The translations under genes and the position numbers were made by a program. Under the pieces are notes generated by a model. That model did no database searches. It worked only from the letters and a program-made list of their open reading frames with translations, and was not told the DNA's origin. From NCBI RefSeq assembly GCF_024734385.1, contig NZ_JANHAP010000003.1:1-64000 (forward strand): DNA of 64,000 bases, written 5' to 3'. How positions within the stretch are numbered: the first letter of the stretch is position 1; every line of letters starts with the position of its first letter. Below are positions 31,119 through 44,261 of this stretch, piece by piece. The DNA comes from Dasania sp. GY-MA-18. GTDB taxonomy: Bacteria > Pseudomonadota > Gammaproteobacteria > Pseudomonadales > Dasaniaceae.

Positions 31119-32801
31119 CTAACTGTTTTCTATGCGCTTGGTAATCACATACTGCTGCGCAATCGAGAGTACGTTGTTTACTACCCAGTACAATACTAAA
31201 CCGGCCGGGAAGAACAGGAAGAAGAAGGTAAACAATACTGGCATCCACTGCATGACTTTGGCCTGCATAGGGTCGGGTGGCGGTGGGTTAAGTTTTTGTT
31301 GGATAAACATAGACACACCCATAATCAACGGCAGTATGAAATAGGGGTCCATGGCGGATAAGTCATTTATCCATAACATAAAGGGTGCATGGCGTAGCTC
31401 TACACTTTCCATTAATACCCAGTATAAAGAAATAAATACAGGCATTTGCACTAGGATGGGTAAGCAGCCACCTAAAGGATTTATTTTTTCATCCTTGTAT
31501 AACTTCATCATGGCCTGCGATTGCTTGGCTTTATCGTCAGCATAGCGCTCGCGCAGTGCTAATAGCTTGGGCTGTACTTTGCGCATATTCGCCATAGAGG
31601 TATAGGCTTTGGCGTTAAGCTGGAAGAAGGCCGCTTTCACTAATAAGGTAACGCCTATAATAGCCGCACCCCAGTTACCGAATAGGGCATGAATTTTGGT
31701 AAGCAACCAGAACAAGCCCTGTGCTGGTAGCCATAAAAAGCCGTAGTCCACACTGAGTTCTAGGCCGGGAGAAATCTCTTCCAACTTATATTGATCTTTG
31801 GGGCCGGCATAAAAGCGCGAACTAATCGTGGCTTGTTGACCCGGAGCAACCTCTACCGCGGGGCCGGTAAAGCGTATTAGGTTAAAGCCATCGGCGGTTT
31901 TAACGGTAGAAAAGCTATTAGTGGCATTGGGGTCAGGTATCCAGGCGCTTAAAAAATAGTGCTGGATTAGTGCTGCCCAACCACCTTGGCGAGTATCTTT
32001 GTAAGGCGTCTCTGCCATATCGTCAAAGCTAACCTTTTTATAAGGCTCATCCACTAAGGTAAAAGCAGCGCCTAAATAGGGAGCCATGCCCATGCCACTG
32101 GTATCGGCACCGGGGTCTTTGCTGCTATCGCGCTTAAGCTGGCCAAACATACCGGCGCTCCAGTTTTGCGCGCTGCCGTTGTTGATCAGGTAATCGACAT
32201 TAATAACGTACTTGCCGCGCTTAAACGTAAAGCGTTTGGTGATGTTTACATTGTCTGCGGTGGTTAACTGTAAATCGACAACTAACTCATCTGCGCCTTG
32301 TTGTAATTGATACTGTTGCTGGGCCGAGCTAAATAATGGTCTACCCTTGCGCGTGTCGGTGCCATTTTTACCAATCAAGCCACTTTGCGCGATATAGGTG
32401 CGAACAGGTCCTTGCTCTAATAATACAAAGGGCTGGTCGGGGGTATCGATAGCGGCATAGTGCTTAGGCAAGGCCACAAAGTTAATGTCACCACCTAAGG
32501 GGTTAATACGGACTTTTAAGGTGTCGGTGCTGACTTCTATATTGTTAGCGCTGGGGATTACAGTTGCTACCGGTGCGCTGTGTTGGTCAGCCGTGGCTGA
32601 GGGGAAGTCATCCTGAGTGCTGGTTTCACTGGGGATAAAACCGCTGTTAGCTGCCGTTGCATTGCTATTGTTATTCAATGCGGGGGCTGCTTGGTTAGAG
32701 ACCGGAGCACTGTGCTCGGTTCTAAACTGGCTCCACTCCATCAATAACATATAAGAAAGAACCGCGATGGCTCCAATCAATAGATAACGTTTTAAGTCCA
32801 T
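31119..32801 (-). CDS. yidC: Membrane protein insertase YidC
   Basis: Inserts and folds inner-membrane proteins alone or with SecYEG. It has an N-terminal membrane anchor (KRYLLIGAIAVLSYMLLMEW), a large periplasmic beta domain (about 60-340) typical of gram-negative YidC, and the five-helix insertase core (NWGAAIIGVTLLVKAAFF, GGCLPILVQMPVFISLYWVL). It has 560 residues. It starts two bases after yidD. Confidence 0.97.
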   Translation of the reverse strand: MDLKRYLLIGAIAVLSYMLLMEWSQFRTEHSAPVSNQAAPALNNNSNATAANSGFIPSETSTQDDFPSATADQHSAPVATVIPSANNIEVSTDTLKVRINPLGGDINFVALPKHYAAIDTPDQPFVLLEQGPVRTYIAQSGLIGKNGTDTRKGRPLFSSAQQQYQLQQGADELVVDLQLTTADNVNITKRFTFKRGKYVINVDYLINNGSAQNWSAGMFGQLKRDSSKDPGADTSGMGMAPYLGAAFTLVDEPYKKVSFDDMAETPYKDTRQGGWAALIQHYFLSAWIPDPNATNSFSTVKTADGFNLIRFTGPAVEVAPGQQATISSRFYAGPKDQYKLEEISPGLELSVDYGFLWLPAQGLFWLLTKIHALFGNWGAAIIGVTLLVKAAFFQLNAKAYTSMANMRKVQPKLLALRERYADDKAKQSQAMMKLYKDEKINPLGGCLPILVQMPVFISLYWVLMESVELRHAPFMLWINDLSAMDPYFILPLIMGVSMFIQQKLNPPPPDPMQAKVMQWMPVLFTFFFLFFPAGLVLYWVVNNVLSIAQQYVITKRIENS

Positions 32802-32803
32802 AA

Positions 32804-33046
32804 TTATTGTGTAGATTGCTCAGGGTGTAGGTGGGTATCCGGAACGGGGTCATAACCGCCGGGATTAAAAGGGTGACAGCGTAACAGTCGGCGCAGCATC
32901 AGCCAACAACCTTTTAGTATTCCATGTTTTTCTATGGCTTCTATGGCGTAGCTGGAACAACTGGGGTAAAAACGACAGTGCCTTCCTATAAAAGGACTAA
33001 TGCAATAACGGTAGGCTTTGATGCAGCTAATAAATAGTCGGCGCAT
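32804..33046 (-). CDS. yidD: Membrane protein insertion efficiency factor YidD
   Basis: Small membrane-associated protein that helps YidC-dependent insertion. The Cys-rich signature ([32 protein letters not shown]) is complete in 80 residues. It lies between rnpA and yidC. Confidence 0.96.
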   Translation of the reverse strand: MRRLFISCIKAYRYCISPFIGRHCRFYPSCSSYAIEAIEKHGILKGCWLMLRRLLRCHPFNPGGYDPVPDTHLHPEQSTQ

Positions 33047-33063
33047 AGGTGGCCTTATTTCTG

Positions 33064-33432
33064 CTACTGAGGTTTACGGTTGGCTTTGCGCTGCAGCTGT
33101 TGCCACAATTTCGCAAGGTGTTTATGCAAGGTAGCATTATCCATTGCATCTATACTGTGCCTAGCCAGTACAACAATATCTAAGGCAGGGATGTTAGCTT
33201 GGTTTAGCCGAAAACTTTCTCTGATAATGCGTTTAACACGGTTGCGTTGCGCCGCTAAACGAACATTTTTTTTAGCTATTACTAAACCTAATCTAGGGTG
33301 ATCCAGTTGATTAGGTTTAGTAAGAAGTAATAGCTCTTTTGATGAAACTTTAAAAACAGCATTATCGAATACTGGCTTAAAGTCACAGGCCTTTAAAAGA
33401 CGTCTAGATTTATCAAAGGCGTAGTCGGCCAT
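33064..33432 (-). CDS. rnpA: Ribonuclease P protein component
   Basis: Protein subunit of RNase P, which matures the 5' ends of tRNAs. The RNR signature ([15 protein letters not shown]) is present. I use the ATG at 33432 ([13 protein letters not shown], aligning with E. coli ...LAFPRELRLL); a TTG at 33444 in the same frame is less likely. It is 122 residues and starts 19 bp after rpmH. Confidence 0.95.
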   Translation of the reverse strand: MADYAFDKSRRLLKACDFKPVFDNAVFKVSSKELLLLTKPNQLDHPRLGLVIAKKNVRLAAQRNRVKRIIRESFRLNQANIPALDIVVLARHSIDAMDNATLHKHLAKLWQQLQRKANRKPQ

Positions 33433-33451
33433 AACCGGCAGCAACTAAAGT

Positions 33452-33586
33452 TTACGCAGATAAGCTGTTACGGCCTTTAGCGCGACGACGAGCAATTACA
33501 GCACGACCGTTTTTAGTAGCCATGCGAGCACGAAAACCGTGGTTGCGTTTGCGCTTTAAGTTGCTAGGTTGAAATGTTCTTTTCAT
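33452..33586 (-). CDS. rpmH: 50S ribosomal protein L34
   Basis: A 44-residue basic protein with the unmistakable L34 sequence ([20 protein letters not shown] then [19 protein letters not shown]). It is the first gene of the rpmH-rnpA-yidD-yidC operon and divergent from dnaA. Confidence 0.97.
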   Translation of the reverse strand: MKRTFQPSNLKRKRNHGFRARMATKNGRAVIARRRAKGRNSLSA

Positions 33587-33663
33587 GACAAAAATCCAAT
33601 AAGCTAAAGTTCGAACGTTCGATCTCACAAGATATCAGGCTGACCCCCTGCGAAGAACCGCGC

Positions 33664-33692
33664 ATTCTAGAGAAAAGCCCTACTAATATCAA
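33664..33692 (-). promoter_or_regulatory. Sigma-70 promoter of rpmH
   Basis: TTGATA and TAGAAT with exactly 17 bases between them on the minus strand, about 78 bp before the rpmH ATG. The discriminator is GCGCGG, again GC-rich. Confidence 0.8.
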
Positions 33693-33769
33693 TTTGTTTC
33701 TGTGTGTATTTCAGGCAATTTCCCCCTCAAATCTAACTACCTATATATAGAAGCATGTATGCATCGATG

Positions 33770-33961
33770 CCACTATATGTAGTGGTTGTTTTTATACAGG
33801 GTTTTGGACGCTATTTACACAGTTTTTAGGTTTGTTATCCACAGCTTTATGCACAGGTTAGTAAAAAAAAATTTTTTTTGCGTTGCTGTCGAGTTTTTTT
33901 CTTAAGTTGTTGATTTATAAGAGTTTTAGCAAAGAGGGTAGCGTATATTTTTTGTGGATAA
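33770..33961. promoter_or_regulatory. DnaA-box cluster upstream of dnaA
   Basis: The 528-bp gap between rpmH and the dnaA start holds TTATCCACA (plus, 33835-33843), TTATGCACA (plus, 33847-33855) and TTATCCACA (minus, 33953-33961), plus a weaker ATTTACACA at 33813-33821. A run of nine A then eight T (33863-33879) lies between them. At 33770-33785 is the inverted repeat CCACTATATGTAGTGG. It could be dnaA autoregulation, a second origin lobe, or both. Confidence 0.75.
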
Positions 33962-34114
33962 GTTGCTGTTTGCAGAGTACAATTTGGCCCTTGTTGAGAG
34001 CCTGCCCTGTAGTGTTATCACAGCTTATTAAAAAGCCTGGCAGGCCATAATAATAAGTGCTTGTTCAGCTGATATCTTACTCATTACCTATTGCGTATAT
34101 CCAAGGAGTTATTT

Positions 34115-35539
34115 TTGCCTGCGTCTATTTGGCAACAATGCGTTAACTATTTACAGGATGAATTGCCGTCACAGCAGTTTAATACTTGGATACGCCCGCT
34201 AAAAGTTAATACTGATGTTAGTGATGTCATTCACCTGTCTGCGCCTAATCGCTATATAAAAGATTGGGTGAGCGACAAATATATGGAGCGCATCAACGAG
34301 CTGGTCTCGGAGTTGTGCAGCGCCGCGCCGCTAGAGGTAAAGCTGGAAATTAACGCTCAGCCCCCCACCTTTAGAAAACGGATGGCCAGCAGCAGCGCCA
34401 AAGCTACACCCGAAAACACCCAGCCAGCCACAATTATTAGTAAACCACGCTACAGCACCCAAAATAGCTCGCCGGTTAAAAAGACCCGCAAAGTCGAGGT
34501 TGAGGGCGGCATACATCACGATACTAAGCTATTTGCTAACTACACCTTTGATACCTTTGTAGAGGGTAAGTCTAACCAACTCGCCAGAGCTGCCGCCAAA
34601 CAGGTGGCCGAAAGCGCGGGTGATGCCTATAACCCGCTGTTTTTATACGGCGGTGTGGGCCTGGGTAAAACCCACTTAATGCATGCGGTGGGTAATGCTC
34701 TGTTGGAGCGCAACCCAGAGGCCAAGGTGGTTTATATACCTTCAGAGCGTTTTGTTGCCGATATGGTTAAAGCCCTGCAACTTAATGCCATTAATGAATT
34801 TAAGCGTTATTATCGTACCGTCGATGCATTGTTAATAGACGATATACAGTTATTCGCGGGCAAAGAGCGCTCCCAGGAAGAGTTTTTCCACACCTTTAAT
34901 GCCTTATTAGAGGGTGGCCAGCAGATGATCTTAACCTGTGATCGCTTTCCAAAAGAGATTGCCGGTTTAGAAGAGCGCCTAAAATCGCGTTTTGGCTGGG
35001 GTTTAACCGTAGGGGTAGAGCCGCCAGAGCTAGAAACCCGGGTAGCGATACTGTTAAAGAAAGCCGAACAGTCTAATATCAGTTTACCGGCTGATGCTGC
35101 TTTCTTTATTGCCCAGCGTATACGCTCACATGTTAGGGATTTAGAGGGTGCCCTTAAACGGGTGATAGCAAGTGCTCACTTTACCGGTAGAGCCATAGAC
35201 GTAGAGCTGGTTAGAGAGTCGCTAAAAGATTTACTGGCAGTACAAGATAAGCTCATCAACCTGGATAACATCCTCAAGGTGGTGGCTGAGTATTACAAAA
35301 TTAAGGTGTCAGACCTGTTGTCGAAACGGCGCAGCCGCTCGGTGGCCAGGCCCAGGCAAATGGCCATGGCCTTAGCCAAAGAGCTGACCAATCACAGCTT
35401 GCCAGAAATAGGTGATAGCTTAGGTGGGCGCGACCACACTACGGTGTTGTATGCCTGCAGAAAAATTAATGAATTGCGCGAAGAAAACTCCGATATACGG
35501 GAAGATTTCCAAAATTTATTGCGCACCTTAACCACATAA
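34115..35539 (+). CDS. dnaA: Chromosomal replication initiator DnaA
   Basis: Binds DnaA boxes, melts the origin and loads DnaB. Domain I ([17 protein letters not shown]), a variable linker, the AAA+ domain ([22 protein letters not shown]) and the C-terminal DNA-binding domain with [15 protein letters not shown] are all present. I use a TTG start at 34115: AAGGAG (34103-34108) is six bases upstream and the protein then aligns with the E. coli N terminus; a TTG at 34091 would add eight unlikely residues. The rare start codon may limit synthesis. It has 474 residues. Confidence 0.96.
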   Translation: MPASIWQQCVNYLQDELPSQQFNTWIRPLKVNTDVSDVIHLSAPNRYIKDWVSDKYMERINELVSELCSAAPLEVKLEINAQPPTFRKRMASSSAKATPENTQPATIISKPRYSTQNSSPVKKTRKVEVEGGIHHDTKLFANYTFDTFVEGKSNQLARAAAKQVAESAGDAYNPLFLYGGVGLGKTHLMHAVGNALLERNPEAKVVYIPSERFVADMVKALQLNAINEFKRYYRTVDALLIDDIQLFAGKERSQEEFFHTFNALLEGGQQMILTCDRFPKEIAGLEERLKSRFGWGLTVGVEPPELETRVAILLKKAEQSNISLPADAAFFIAQRIRSHVRDLEGALKRVIASAHFTGRAIDVELVRESLKDLLAVQDKLINLDNILKVVAEYYKIKVSDLLSKRRSRSVARPRQMAMALAKELTNHSLPEIGDSLGGRDHTTVLYACRKINELREENSDIREDFQNLLRTLTT

Positions 35540-35589
35540 TAAGTAGTACTAAACCACTAACTCATTCATAAAAACATAGAGATCAAATA

Positions 35590-36696
35590 ATGAAATTTGT
35601 GATTTCCCGAGACGCCCTATTAAAGCCGCTTAATCTAGTTGCGGGTGTTGTTGAACGCCGCCATACATTGCCGATATTGTCGAATGTGATGTTGGTGTTA
35701 GAGGGCAATCAGCTATCGATTACCGGTACCGACCTTGAAGTTGAGTTGGTGGGGCGCGTAGCGCTAGAGCAAATGCCCGCTGCCGGTGGTGAAATCACTG
35801 TGCCGGCACGCAAACTAGCCGATATTTGTAAATCTTTACCCGATGGCAGCGATATAGAGTTTACCGTGGCCGATGATAGAGTCACCGTACGTGCGGGCCG
35901 CAGCCGCTTCTCTTTATCAGCTATAGCTGCCGCCGACTTCCCCAATGTAGAGCAAAGCCCAGGCAGCCAGCAGTTTGTGGTTAAACAGGGTGATTTAAAG
36001 CGTTTAATTGATAGAACCAGCTTTGCTATGGCGCAGCAAGATGTGCGTTATTATCTCAACGGCATGCTATGGGAAGTTAACGCCGGCCACTTGCGCATGG
36101 TCGCCACCGACGGTCACCGTTTGGCTATGTGTACACTGGAGGCCCCTATCGATGCCGCTGAGCAGATGCAGGTCATACTGCCGCGCAAAGGGGTAATCGA
36201 ACTATCACGTTTGTTAATCAACGAAGATCAAGAGGTAGAAGTGGTTATAGGTTCTAACCATATACGTGCCACCACAGCTGATTTTACCTTTACCTCTAAG
36301 TTGGTAGATGGCAAATTCCCAGATTACGATCGCGTATTACCCAAGCAGAGCACCAAGGCTATCTTCGGTTCGCGGGATGATTTGCGCCAAGCCTTTTCTC
36401 GTACAGCCATACTCTCTAATGAAAAATATCGCGGTGTGCGCTTACTGCTTAGCGATGGCAGCTTAAAAATCATCGCCAACAACCCTGAGCAGGAAGAGGC
36501 GGAAGAGATAGTAAACGTCGATTACGCCGGTGAGGCCCTGGAAATAGGCTTTAATGTTAGCTATCTGCTAGATGTACTGGCGGTGCTTAGCGGCGACACG
36601 GTAAAACTATCGCTATCAGATGCTAATAGCAGTGCCTTGCTAGAAGAATCAGAGCAGGGTGATTCGCGTTACGTTGTTATGCCTATGAGGCTTTAA
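35590..36696 (+). CDS. dnaN: DNA polymerase III beta subunit (sliding clamp)
   Basis: Ring-shaped processivity clamp. Its 368 residues form three clamp folds; the C-terminal VMPMRL is the canonical end that lines the peptide-binding pocket. It lies 50 bp after dnaA and 19 bp before recF. It is also the likely target of the TnsE encoded by the transposon at the start of the window. Confidence 0.98.
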   Translation: MKFVISRDALLKPLNLVAGVVERRHTLPILSNVMLVLEGNQLSITGTDLEVELVGRVALEQMPAAGGEITVPARKLADICKSLPDGSDIEFTVADDRVTVRAGRSRFSLSAIAAADFPNVEQSPGSQQFVVKQGDLKRLIDRTSFAMAQQDVRYYLNGMLWEVNAGHLRMVATDGHRLAMCTLEAPIDAAEQMQVILPRKGVIELSRLLINEDQEVEVVIGSNHIRATTADFTFTSKLVDGKFPDYDRVLPKQSTKAIFGSRDDLRQAFSRTAILSNEKYRGVRLLLSDGSLKIIANNPEQEEAEEIVNVDYAGEALEIGFNVSYLLDVLAVLSGDTVKLSLSDANSSALLEESEQGDSRYVVMPMRL

Positions 36697-36715
36697 GCCT
36701 GATTAAAGGGCTTAT

Positions 36716-40265
<3,550 letters not shown>

Positions 40266-40284
40266 TGCTAAGTTATTGATATTT

Positions 40285-40318
40285 AAGGGGTTTCTTTTAA
40301 AGGGAACCCCTTTTTTAT
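40285..40318 (+). terminator. Rho-independent terminator after gyrB
   Basis: Stem AAGGGGTTTC/GGGAACCCCTT with a short loop, followed by TTTTTTATGG; 20 bases after the gyrB stop. Confidence 0.9.
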
Positions 40319-40367
40319 GGTCTGCCACAAAGCGGCTGCTAAGAACTAAAATAATAATATATACCAT

Positions 40368-41966
40368 GTGCAGGTTAGTCTTATCGCTTACTTCATAACT
40401 ACATTTATAACTACAGGGTTATGGCATGTAACCCCGCGCGGCTATGCGTATAGGCGCTATTGCTTAATAGTGACGCTATTGGGTTTGTTATATTCCACAC
40501 AAAGCCATGCGGTTTCCTTTCTCTCTTTCGATCCCCGGTCTATGGCTATGGGTGGCACCGGAGTGGTCACAGCTAAGCCGCAGCAGGCCAGTTTATTTAA
40601 TCCTGCTTTACTGCTGGCGCCACAGCTTAAAAAAAATCAACGTGCATTTGCCGGTGGATTTATAGGCGCGCGTTTATTGGATAGGGATGGGTTTTTAGCG
40701 GCGGTAGATAATTATCAAGACAATAAAGCCGAAGAAGTGTTCGACCAGCGCTTTAAGCTTGCCAAAGCTAACTACCAAAAAGGTAGCTTGAGTAGCGACG
40801 AAGTGCGGGATGTAGCAAATGCGGCAGAGCATTGGTTGGAAGATATTAACCAGTTATCAGATAAACCTTTGCGAGCAGCGCTTAGTTATGGCTTTGGCGG
40901 CGGAAAAACCCAGGACACTATGGCCTGGGGTGCACATTACCGGCACTACTCGGTACTGGGGGCGCGTATAGAGGTAGCGGCTATCGATAACCTAAGGGTT
41001 AAGCAAGCCATAGAAATACTAAATATTATTGCTGATGTGGCTGATCAAAGCGCCGATATAGCCGAGTTAGCTGAAGCTTTAGATACCCAAGGCCTAGAGC
41101 AATTAATTATAGAGGCTATTAATAGCGGCGAAGTTTCGGATGAATTGGCGGCCTTTTACGATTTACCCGGCGTACAAGAGTTGGTAGCAGAATCGATAAA
41201 AGCCGGTGAATTAGTGACACCATTAAATGAGTATTTTGATTTTGAGGGCTTAGCAGCAGCCTTACAAAATAATGCCGATACGGAGGATAAGCCTGAACTT
41301 AAACGCTACTTACGCTATCAAATCCCTGAACAGTTTGAGTCCACTATCTCAGTTGAGGGCGCCGAGGTAGATGAAACCAGTGTCAGCTACGCCACACAGC
41401 TACCGGCTGATCCTGCCCTACAAGTAGGTGTTAATTTAAAACATATCAAGCTAACCACTATAGGGCTAACTGAAAGAGTCGAAGAGTTCGAATACAACGA
41501 TATTAAAAACTCAAAATACAGAAAAGAGTATCGCAGCATCAATGCCGATGCGGGTGTGTTTTATAAAATATCCCCACGTTATGCTGTAGCCGCCGTGGTT
41601 AAAAATATCTTGCCTAAAAACTATCACACTGCCAATGGCCATACTATTAAATATAGACCGCTGCTACGTATAGCGGGCAGCTATAAACAAAAAAAATTAC
41701 AGCTAGTAGCCGATTTAGATATAACTCGTAACGATCCATTAGGTTACGACCCCGATAAGCAATATTTGGGATTAGGTGCAGAGTGGATGATAGTGCCTAG
41801 AGCAGCTATAAGAGCTGGCTTAAGAAATAACCTACATAATGATGAACGGTTATACTCACTGGGTTTTGGGGTGGGATCAAAAAACGCCAGTGTGGACTTC
41901 GCCATAGCAAAATCTAACAAAAATGAAGAATTAGGTGCGGCTTTGCAAATAGCGATTAAATTTTAA
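40368..41966 (+). CDS. TraF-like (PF13729-type) predicted outer-membrane barrel protein
   Basis: The mature N terminus (SFDPRSMAMGGTGVVTAKPQQASLFNPALL) is the hallmark of the family named after conjugal transfer TraF, and resembles the FadL/OmpP1 barrel entry. There is a hydrophobic signal segment ending QSHA just before it. The middle (about 190-330) is acidic and helical; the C-terminal third has alternating beta-barrel pattern and ends in Phe, as outer-membrane proteins do (LQIAIKF). The start is uncertain: GTG at 40368 gives a long preamble, and a GTG nearer the signal peptide is possible. No conjugation genes are nearby, so the transfer name should not be taken literally. Its stop overlaps that of the next, convergent gene. 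Confidence 0.75.
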   Translation: MQVSLIAYFITTFITTGLWHVTPRGYAYRRYCLIVTLLGLLYSTQSHAVSFLSFDPRSMAMGGTGVVTAKPQQASLFNPALLLAPQLKKNQRAFAGGFIGARLLDRDGFLAAVDNYQDNKAEEVFDQRFKLAKANYQKGSLSSDEVRDVANAAEHWLEDINQLSDKPLRAALSYGFGGGKTQDTMAWGAHYRHYSVLGARIEVAAIDNLRVKQAIEILNIIADVADQSADIAELAEALDTQGLEQLIIEAINSGEVSDELAAFYDLPGVQELVAESIKAGELVTPLNEYFDFEGLAAALQNNADTEDKPELKRYLRYQIPEQFESTISVEGAEVDETSVSYATQLPADPALQVGVNLKHIKLTTIGLTERVEEFEYNDIKNSKYRKEYRSINADAGVFYKISPRYAVAAVVKNILPKNYHTANGHTIKYRPLLRIAGSYKQKKLQLVADLDITRNDPLGYDPDKQYLGLGAEWMIVPRAAIRAGLRNNLHNDERLYSLGFGVGSKNASVDFAIAKSNKNEELGAALQIAIKF

Positions 41967-43171
41967 TTGTTAGCAGCTTTAATTAACGGAAAGGCAGTAC
42001 TGCGCCATAGAAAAAACAAATAAAACAATAATAATGGCAAGGTCATTAATAGCACTCCTTGCCATTGGTAGTGATATAAAAACCAACCAGAACTTAATGC
42101 CGCAATAGCCTGGCATGTAAACAAAATAAAATCGTTAGTGGCTTGGACTTTAAATCTATCTTCATGGTTGTGCCCCATAGGCAACAGGGTAGTACCGGCA
42201 ATAAACAGAAAATTCCAGCCTATGCCTAATAACACTAAGGCCAGCCAAAAATGTATAAAGTGATTGTTGTACATAGCGATGACAACGCAAATTAAAAAGG
42301 TCATTAAGCCCGGCCATAGCACCCAGCGAAAACCACAGCGGCGTATTAACAAACCGGCAAGCAAGGAGGGTAAGTACATGGCGGCAATATGTGACTGAAT
42401 AACTAGCTTAGTATGGTCTAGGCTATGGCCCATATGCTGATGCATAGTTAAGGGTGTTGCCGTCATAATAAAACTCATCACCATATAAGCCACCACCGAT
42501 GAGAGTAAGGCTAATAGTAAAATGGGCGAGCGCAGTATTAATTGCCAGCCACTATGCGTCGATGGGCTAAGGTCTGAGGCTAGATTGCTAACAGGGCTGT
42601 CACGGGTAAAGGCTAATAACAGCACACAAAGTGCAAAAATTATCGCTAGTAATAAATATGAACCTATAAAATCATAGGCAATTAAAGATTTCCCCAGCAA
42701 GGCAATTTCAGGCCCTATAAAGGCTGATAATAAACCGCCCAATAATAGTATGGAGGTAACAGTGGCAGCTTGTGCCACCCCCGCATGTTCAATGACCGCA
42801 AAGCGATACTGATGAGCAGAGGCCATGGTAAAGCCCATTAAAAAGGTAGCGGCACAAAACTGATAAAAGTTTTTATCCCATAAACTCAGTGCTGATAACA
42901 AAGCCGAGCCACAGGCCAAAACCGCAAAACCTAAAAAAACCTTTTTACGGCCATAACGCGTTTGCAATTTTCCCAGGGGGATAGCGCTACAGGCAACCCC
43001 CACTATCATTAGTGCTACCGGTAGGGTGGCTTGGTCCTGTGAGGGAGCAATATGGGTGGCGATTAGGCTGGCTATAAACACCACCAGCGAACCGCCAGAG
43101 TTCATTAAGGCATAGGCCAGCACCAGCAGCCACACAGAAGTGGGCAGTTGAGCGAATAAGCGTTTAATCAA
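41963..43171 (-). CDS. Major facilitator superfamily transporter
   Basis: About 12 hydrophobic segments in 402 residues, with an MFS loop motif between helices 2 and 3 (GKLQTRYGRKKVFLG). The fold and motif fit the drug/proton or metabolite MFS class; the substrate cannot be told. It is convergent with the TraF-like gene, and the two stop codons share bases at 41963-41966. It lies 25 bp after the upstream lipoprotein gene. Confidence 0.88.
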   Translation of the reverse strand: MIKRLFAQLPTSVWLLVLAYALMNSGGSLVVFIASLIATHIAPSQDQATLPVALMIVGVACSAIPLGKLQTRYGRKKVFLGFAVLACGSALLSALSLWDKNFYQFCAATFLMGFTMASAHQYRFAVIEHAGVAQAATVTSILLLGGLLSAFIGPEIALLGKSLIAYDFIGSYLLLAIIFALCVLLLAFTRDSPVSNLASDLSPSTHSGWQLILRSPILLLALLSSVVAYMVMSFIMTATPLTMHQHMGHSLDHTKLVIQSHIAAMYLPSLLAGLLIRRCGFRWVLWPGLMTFLICVVIAMYNNHFIHFWLALVLLGIGWNFLFIAGTTLLPMGHNHEDRFKVQATNDFILFTCQAIAALSSGWFLYHYQWQGVLLMTLPLLLFYLFFLWRSTAFPLIKAANN

Positions 43172-43195
43172 AAAAAACCTTTAGGGCCGGTCTGA

Positions 43196-44092
43196 TTAAT
43201 CTAATAAAACATCACTAAGATTATCGTCGGCTACAGTAATATTGAGTGGGTCGCTAAATTCTATATCAGCGCTGTCATCATCAAAAGGCTGATCATTTAC
43301 CGCGTCACAGGTGAAGCTTAAGCTGTAATCGCCCTGGGGAACAAAGCCCAGGGTGAATTCATAGCGATCGTTTTCGGCATTGTAATTAACGGCACTGGAG
43401 CTAAGCACGTCATCGTCATTGCCTTGCATATCTTGTAATAGGCTGTCGTGGCCTGCAAATAAGTAAACCGCATTGCCTACCGCATTGTTGGGGTCGTTAT
43501 CACAATTAACATCTAATACTAAACTGTCGGCAAGTACACCACTAACAGTATAAGCATTGATGCTGTCGACTACCCGTATAACAGGCTTCATTTGATATTT
43601 ACCGCTGCCCGTTAAGTGTATGGATTTACGCAATTCAAAATCCAAGGCGATATGAGTATTGTCGCCAGCCCCTACCGTAAAAGGGTGATTAAGTTTTAAG
43701 CCAGATTGGCTGCCGCTAGGTATGCGCAAAGTGTGTTGATTGCCATTAACAACGATATAAGTATCTGACTCATCGATAGCTAGCCGCAGCCAATTATAAT
43801 CACCGGCATTGAGCGCGTGTTCATCTAACAGCGAAATAAAATTTTCACCCTGATAATCTAATAGATTAACAGCCTGGGTTTCATCGAAGTCTATAGTAAA
43901 AGCTTGACCATCTATGGGTTTTACTTCTATGGCGGTAAATGCCACCACCACTGCACTGGCTTGCTCAACAGGGCCGTCGGTAACACTAACGGTGAGTTGG
44001 CCTTGTGTGTTGCTACTAGAACCGCCACTGCCGCCACAGCCCAGCAGTAGTGAGGAGGCCATAGCAGCAGCGATAAGAGTTTGGGTATTCAT
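43196..44092 (-). CDS. DUF4382-containing lipoprotein
   Basis: Signal peptide with lipobox LLLGC (Cys19) from the ATG at 44092, then a Gly/Ser linker and a DUF4382 domain (GQLTVSVTDGPVEQASAVVVAFTAIEV). The rest is a beta-rich region with aspartates. Mature protein is lipid-anchored in the envelope; function unknown. A TTG 24 bases upstream is in frame but would spoil the signal peptide. Confidence 0.8.
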   Translation of the reverse strand: MNTQTLIAAAMASSLLLGCGGSGGSSSNTQGQLTVSVTDGPVEQASAVVVAFTAIEVKPIDGQAFTIDFDETQAVNLLDYQGENFISLLDEHALNAGDYNWLRLAIDESDTYIVVNGNQHTLRIPSGSQSGLKLNHPFTVGAGDNTHIALDFELRKSIHLTGSGKYQMKPVIRVVDSINAYTVSGVLADSLVLDVNCDNDPNNAVGNAVYLFAGHDSLLQDMQGNDDDVLSSSAVNYNAENDRYEFTLGFVPQGDYSLSFTCDAVNDQPFDDDSADIEFSDPLNITVADDNLSDVLLD

Positions 44093-44261
44093 GAGATAAG
44101 CTTGGTAATCAAACAATAGCTAAAGTGTGGCTATAGCGGGGTTAAACCGCAAGCATAGAGTGAAAGCAGTGAGAATAACTGCAAAAAAATAGCAAAAATA
44201 CAAAGACGCAAGTGCTATATAAAGCTTTGTTACAAGCTCAAAAACAGCTAAACAAAAAAAC

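Noticed and set aside
40368-41966. Conjugation system
   Set aside because: Only one TraF-like family protein; no relaxase, pilus or coupling genes nearby.
44117-44261. Small RNA or gene between the DUF4382 lipoprotein gene and putP
   Set aside because: No hairpin with T-run and no supported frame.
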